From an uncultured Pelagibacteraceae bacterium (GTDB taxonomy: Bacteria > Pseudomonadota > Alphaproteobacteria > Pelagibacterales > AG-422-B15): a stretch of 32,743 nt of DNA. Where the stretch lies: positions 1 to 32,743 of the forward strand of contig CABYDZ010000013.1 of NCBI GenBank assembly GCA_902517885.1, written 5' to 3'. Below the pieces are notes generated by a model, which saw only the letters and a list, made by a program, of their open reading frames with translations, did not search any database and was not told the DNA's origin. Below, in pieces: positions 31,640 through 32,743 of this stretch. Numbering within the stretch: position 1 is the first letter of the stretch; the number at the start of each line of letters is the position of its first letter. Made by a program: the position numbers and the translations under genes.

Positions 31640-32743
31640 TTATATCAGTTTTTCTAAAGTATCGTAATTATAAATATTCTTTGTTCTTCTCATAGCTATA
31701 TTTGTTTTTTTTAGTAAGTAGTCTCTGACATTTTTTAAAAGAGGGTTAGACAAATGATTAATATATCCTTGAAGTGCGGATGAACTTTTTATGTAATTAA
31801 CTCTTTTTCTTCTAAGGTCATTATATTTCTCTTGTGCCAAGTCATAACTTGGTAATTTTAAAAGTAATTTGCCAAGAACAAAAGCATCTTCAAAGGCCAT
31901 TGCCCCACCCTGTCCTAAAAAAGGCATCATTGGATGAGCGGAATCTCCTAAGAGTGTAATATTTCCTTTTGAAAAATTATTTAATTTATCTCGATCATAT
32001 AAACCCCATCGAAATACTTTTTCTGAAGATTTGAACAATGAATGTATAAAATCTCCGTAATCAGATAAATCGGTTATTAATTGATTGTGAGTACCCTCTT
32101 CTCTCCATGACTCGTTATTTTTATAATTATTCTTAATGACTCCTATAAAACTTGTTTCAAGAGAATTATTGATAGGATAGCAGACAATATGACTTCTTGG
32201 TCCAAGGTAGATGTTTATTCTTTTGCTATCCGACGTACCGATGCCTCTCCATGCAGTATATCCAGTAAATCTCGGTGAGTCATTTTTGATATAGTTTGAT
32301 CTTACAAAGGATTTAATTCCATCACAGCCAGCAATAAAATCAACACGGTTTTCATTTCCGTTTTGAAAAAGAAGCTCCTTCTCGTTTTTAATCTCAACTA
32401 GCTCATGTGAAAATTCTATTTTTCCACCAAGTGATATGTATTTATCGAGCAGATGTTTGATTAATATCTTTCTATTTGTAGTGATAAGCTTGCCAAATTC
32501 ACTTACATTAACTTCTCTGATTACTTTACCAACATTGTCTCTCCATACAATATCAATTGGAAGACAGGATTCTTTTTCAACTTTTTCTAAAATTTCTAGT
32601 TCATCTAATAAACGAATAATATTAGGAGAAAGGGAAATGCCAGCACCATGGTTACTTGGACCGTCTGACTTCTCATATATTGTACAATTTTTTGAATCCT
32701 TTGCTAATATGCAGCCTAAAGTAAGGCCAGATATCCCCGCGCC
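31640..32743 (-). CDS. FAD-dependent aromatic-type monooxygenase (partial at window edge)
   Basis: The 367 visible residues stay open to the right window edge, so the first few residues are missing. The FAD-binding start is cut in the GAGISGLTLG dinucleotide motif. YEKSDGPSNHGAGISLSPN, FIAGCDGIKSFVR and LGDSAHPMMPFLGQGGAMAFEDA are the three FAD motifs of salicylate-hydroxylase-type monooxygenases. It probably hydroxylates an aromatic or related ring substrate with NAD(P)H and oxygen. It leads an operon with an enoyl-CoA hydratase and a maleylpyruvate-isomerase-like protein. A TTG internal start at 32038 gives a shorter ORF but would lose the FAD domain. Confidence 0.88.
   Translation of the reverse strand, partial: GAGISGLTLGCILAKDSKNCTIYEKSDGPSNHGAGISLSPNIIRLLDELEILEKVEKESCLPIDIVWRDNVGKVIREVNVSEFGKLITTNRKILIKHLLDKYISLGGKIEFSHELVEIKNEKELLFQNGNENRVDFIAGCDGIKSFVRSNYIKNDSPRFTGYTAWRGIGTSDSKRINIYLGPRSHIVCYPINNSLETSFIGVIKNNYKNNESWREEGTHNQLITDLSDYGDFIHSLFKSSEKVFRWGLYDRDKLNNFSKGNITLLGDSAHPMMPFLGQGGAMAFEDAFVLGKLLLKLPSYDLAQEKYNDLRRKRVNYIKSSSALQGYINHLSNPLLKNVRDYLLKKTNIAMRRTKNIYNYDTLEKLI

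Overview
The window is strongly AT-rich, densely packed Gram-negative DNA. A DUF3576 lipoprotein, a PlcP/Agt lipid-remodelling pair, a small OmpC-like porin and alphaproteobacterial-type Pst, Zur and Liv proteins suggest a low-GC, probably marine alphaproteobacterium of the kind seen in AEGEAN-169/HIMB59-like or SAR11-adjacent lineages. The genus cannot be fixed from sequence alone. I see no rRNA, tRNA, CRISPR array or insertion sequence.

Region 1 (1-11058) is a phosphate island, almost all on the minus strand. It holds pstC (cut by the window edge), pstS, a TMEM164/YwaF-family membrane protein, a soluble PhoR, ppx and ppk. A divergent sixA follows, then a DUF3576 lipoprotein, a porin, and the agt-plcP pair. 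PlcP removes phosphate head groups from membrane phospholipids and Agt glycosylates the released diacylglycerol. The island therefore combines phosphate uptake, sensing, polyphosphate turnover and phosphorus-sparing lipid replacement. A Pho-box-like site precedes pstS. Another lies next to plcP but points away from it, toward a strong hairpin that could end a small RNA. ppk and sixA share a tiny divergent junction with two opposed promoters that would give leaderless or nearly leaderless mRNAs.

Region 2 (11317-17765) is a zinc island: znuA, divergent znuC-znuB-zur, then a second cluster (ZrgA/DUF2796, LolD/MacB-type ATPase, FtsX-type permease, DUF3299) and a small Cys-tailed protein. Two near-identical Zur operators, one between znuA and znuC and one before zrgA, tie the two halves into one regulon. 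ZnuA, ZnuC and ZrgA carry His-rich stretches. The ZnuA stretch contains a recent 42-bp tandem duplication.

Region 3 (17863-23022) is accessory. It has two membrane proteins of unknown function that look like relatives with an internal repeat, and a livH-livM-livG cassette lacking livF and a binding protein. A small orphan ORF and an ArsI/CadI-type dioxygenase follow.

Region 4 (23202-28482) has an arylsulfotransferase-like beta-propeller protein facing a tight seven-gene minus-strand operon. That operon encodes a small membrane protein, DUF2237, a PQQ-type sugar dehydrogenase, three membrane proteins (one DoxX-like) and an exported CIA30-domain protein.

Region 5 (28569-32743) has a nitronate monooxygenase with a winged-helix-like protein. 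Convergent to them is a catabolic operon: an FAD monooxygenase (cut by the window edge), an enoyl-CoA hydratase and a TIGR03084/maleylpyruvate-isomerase-like protein.
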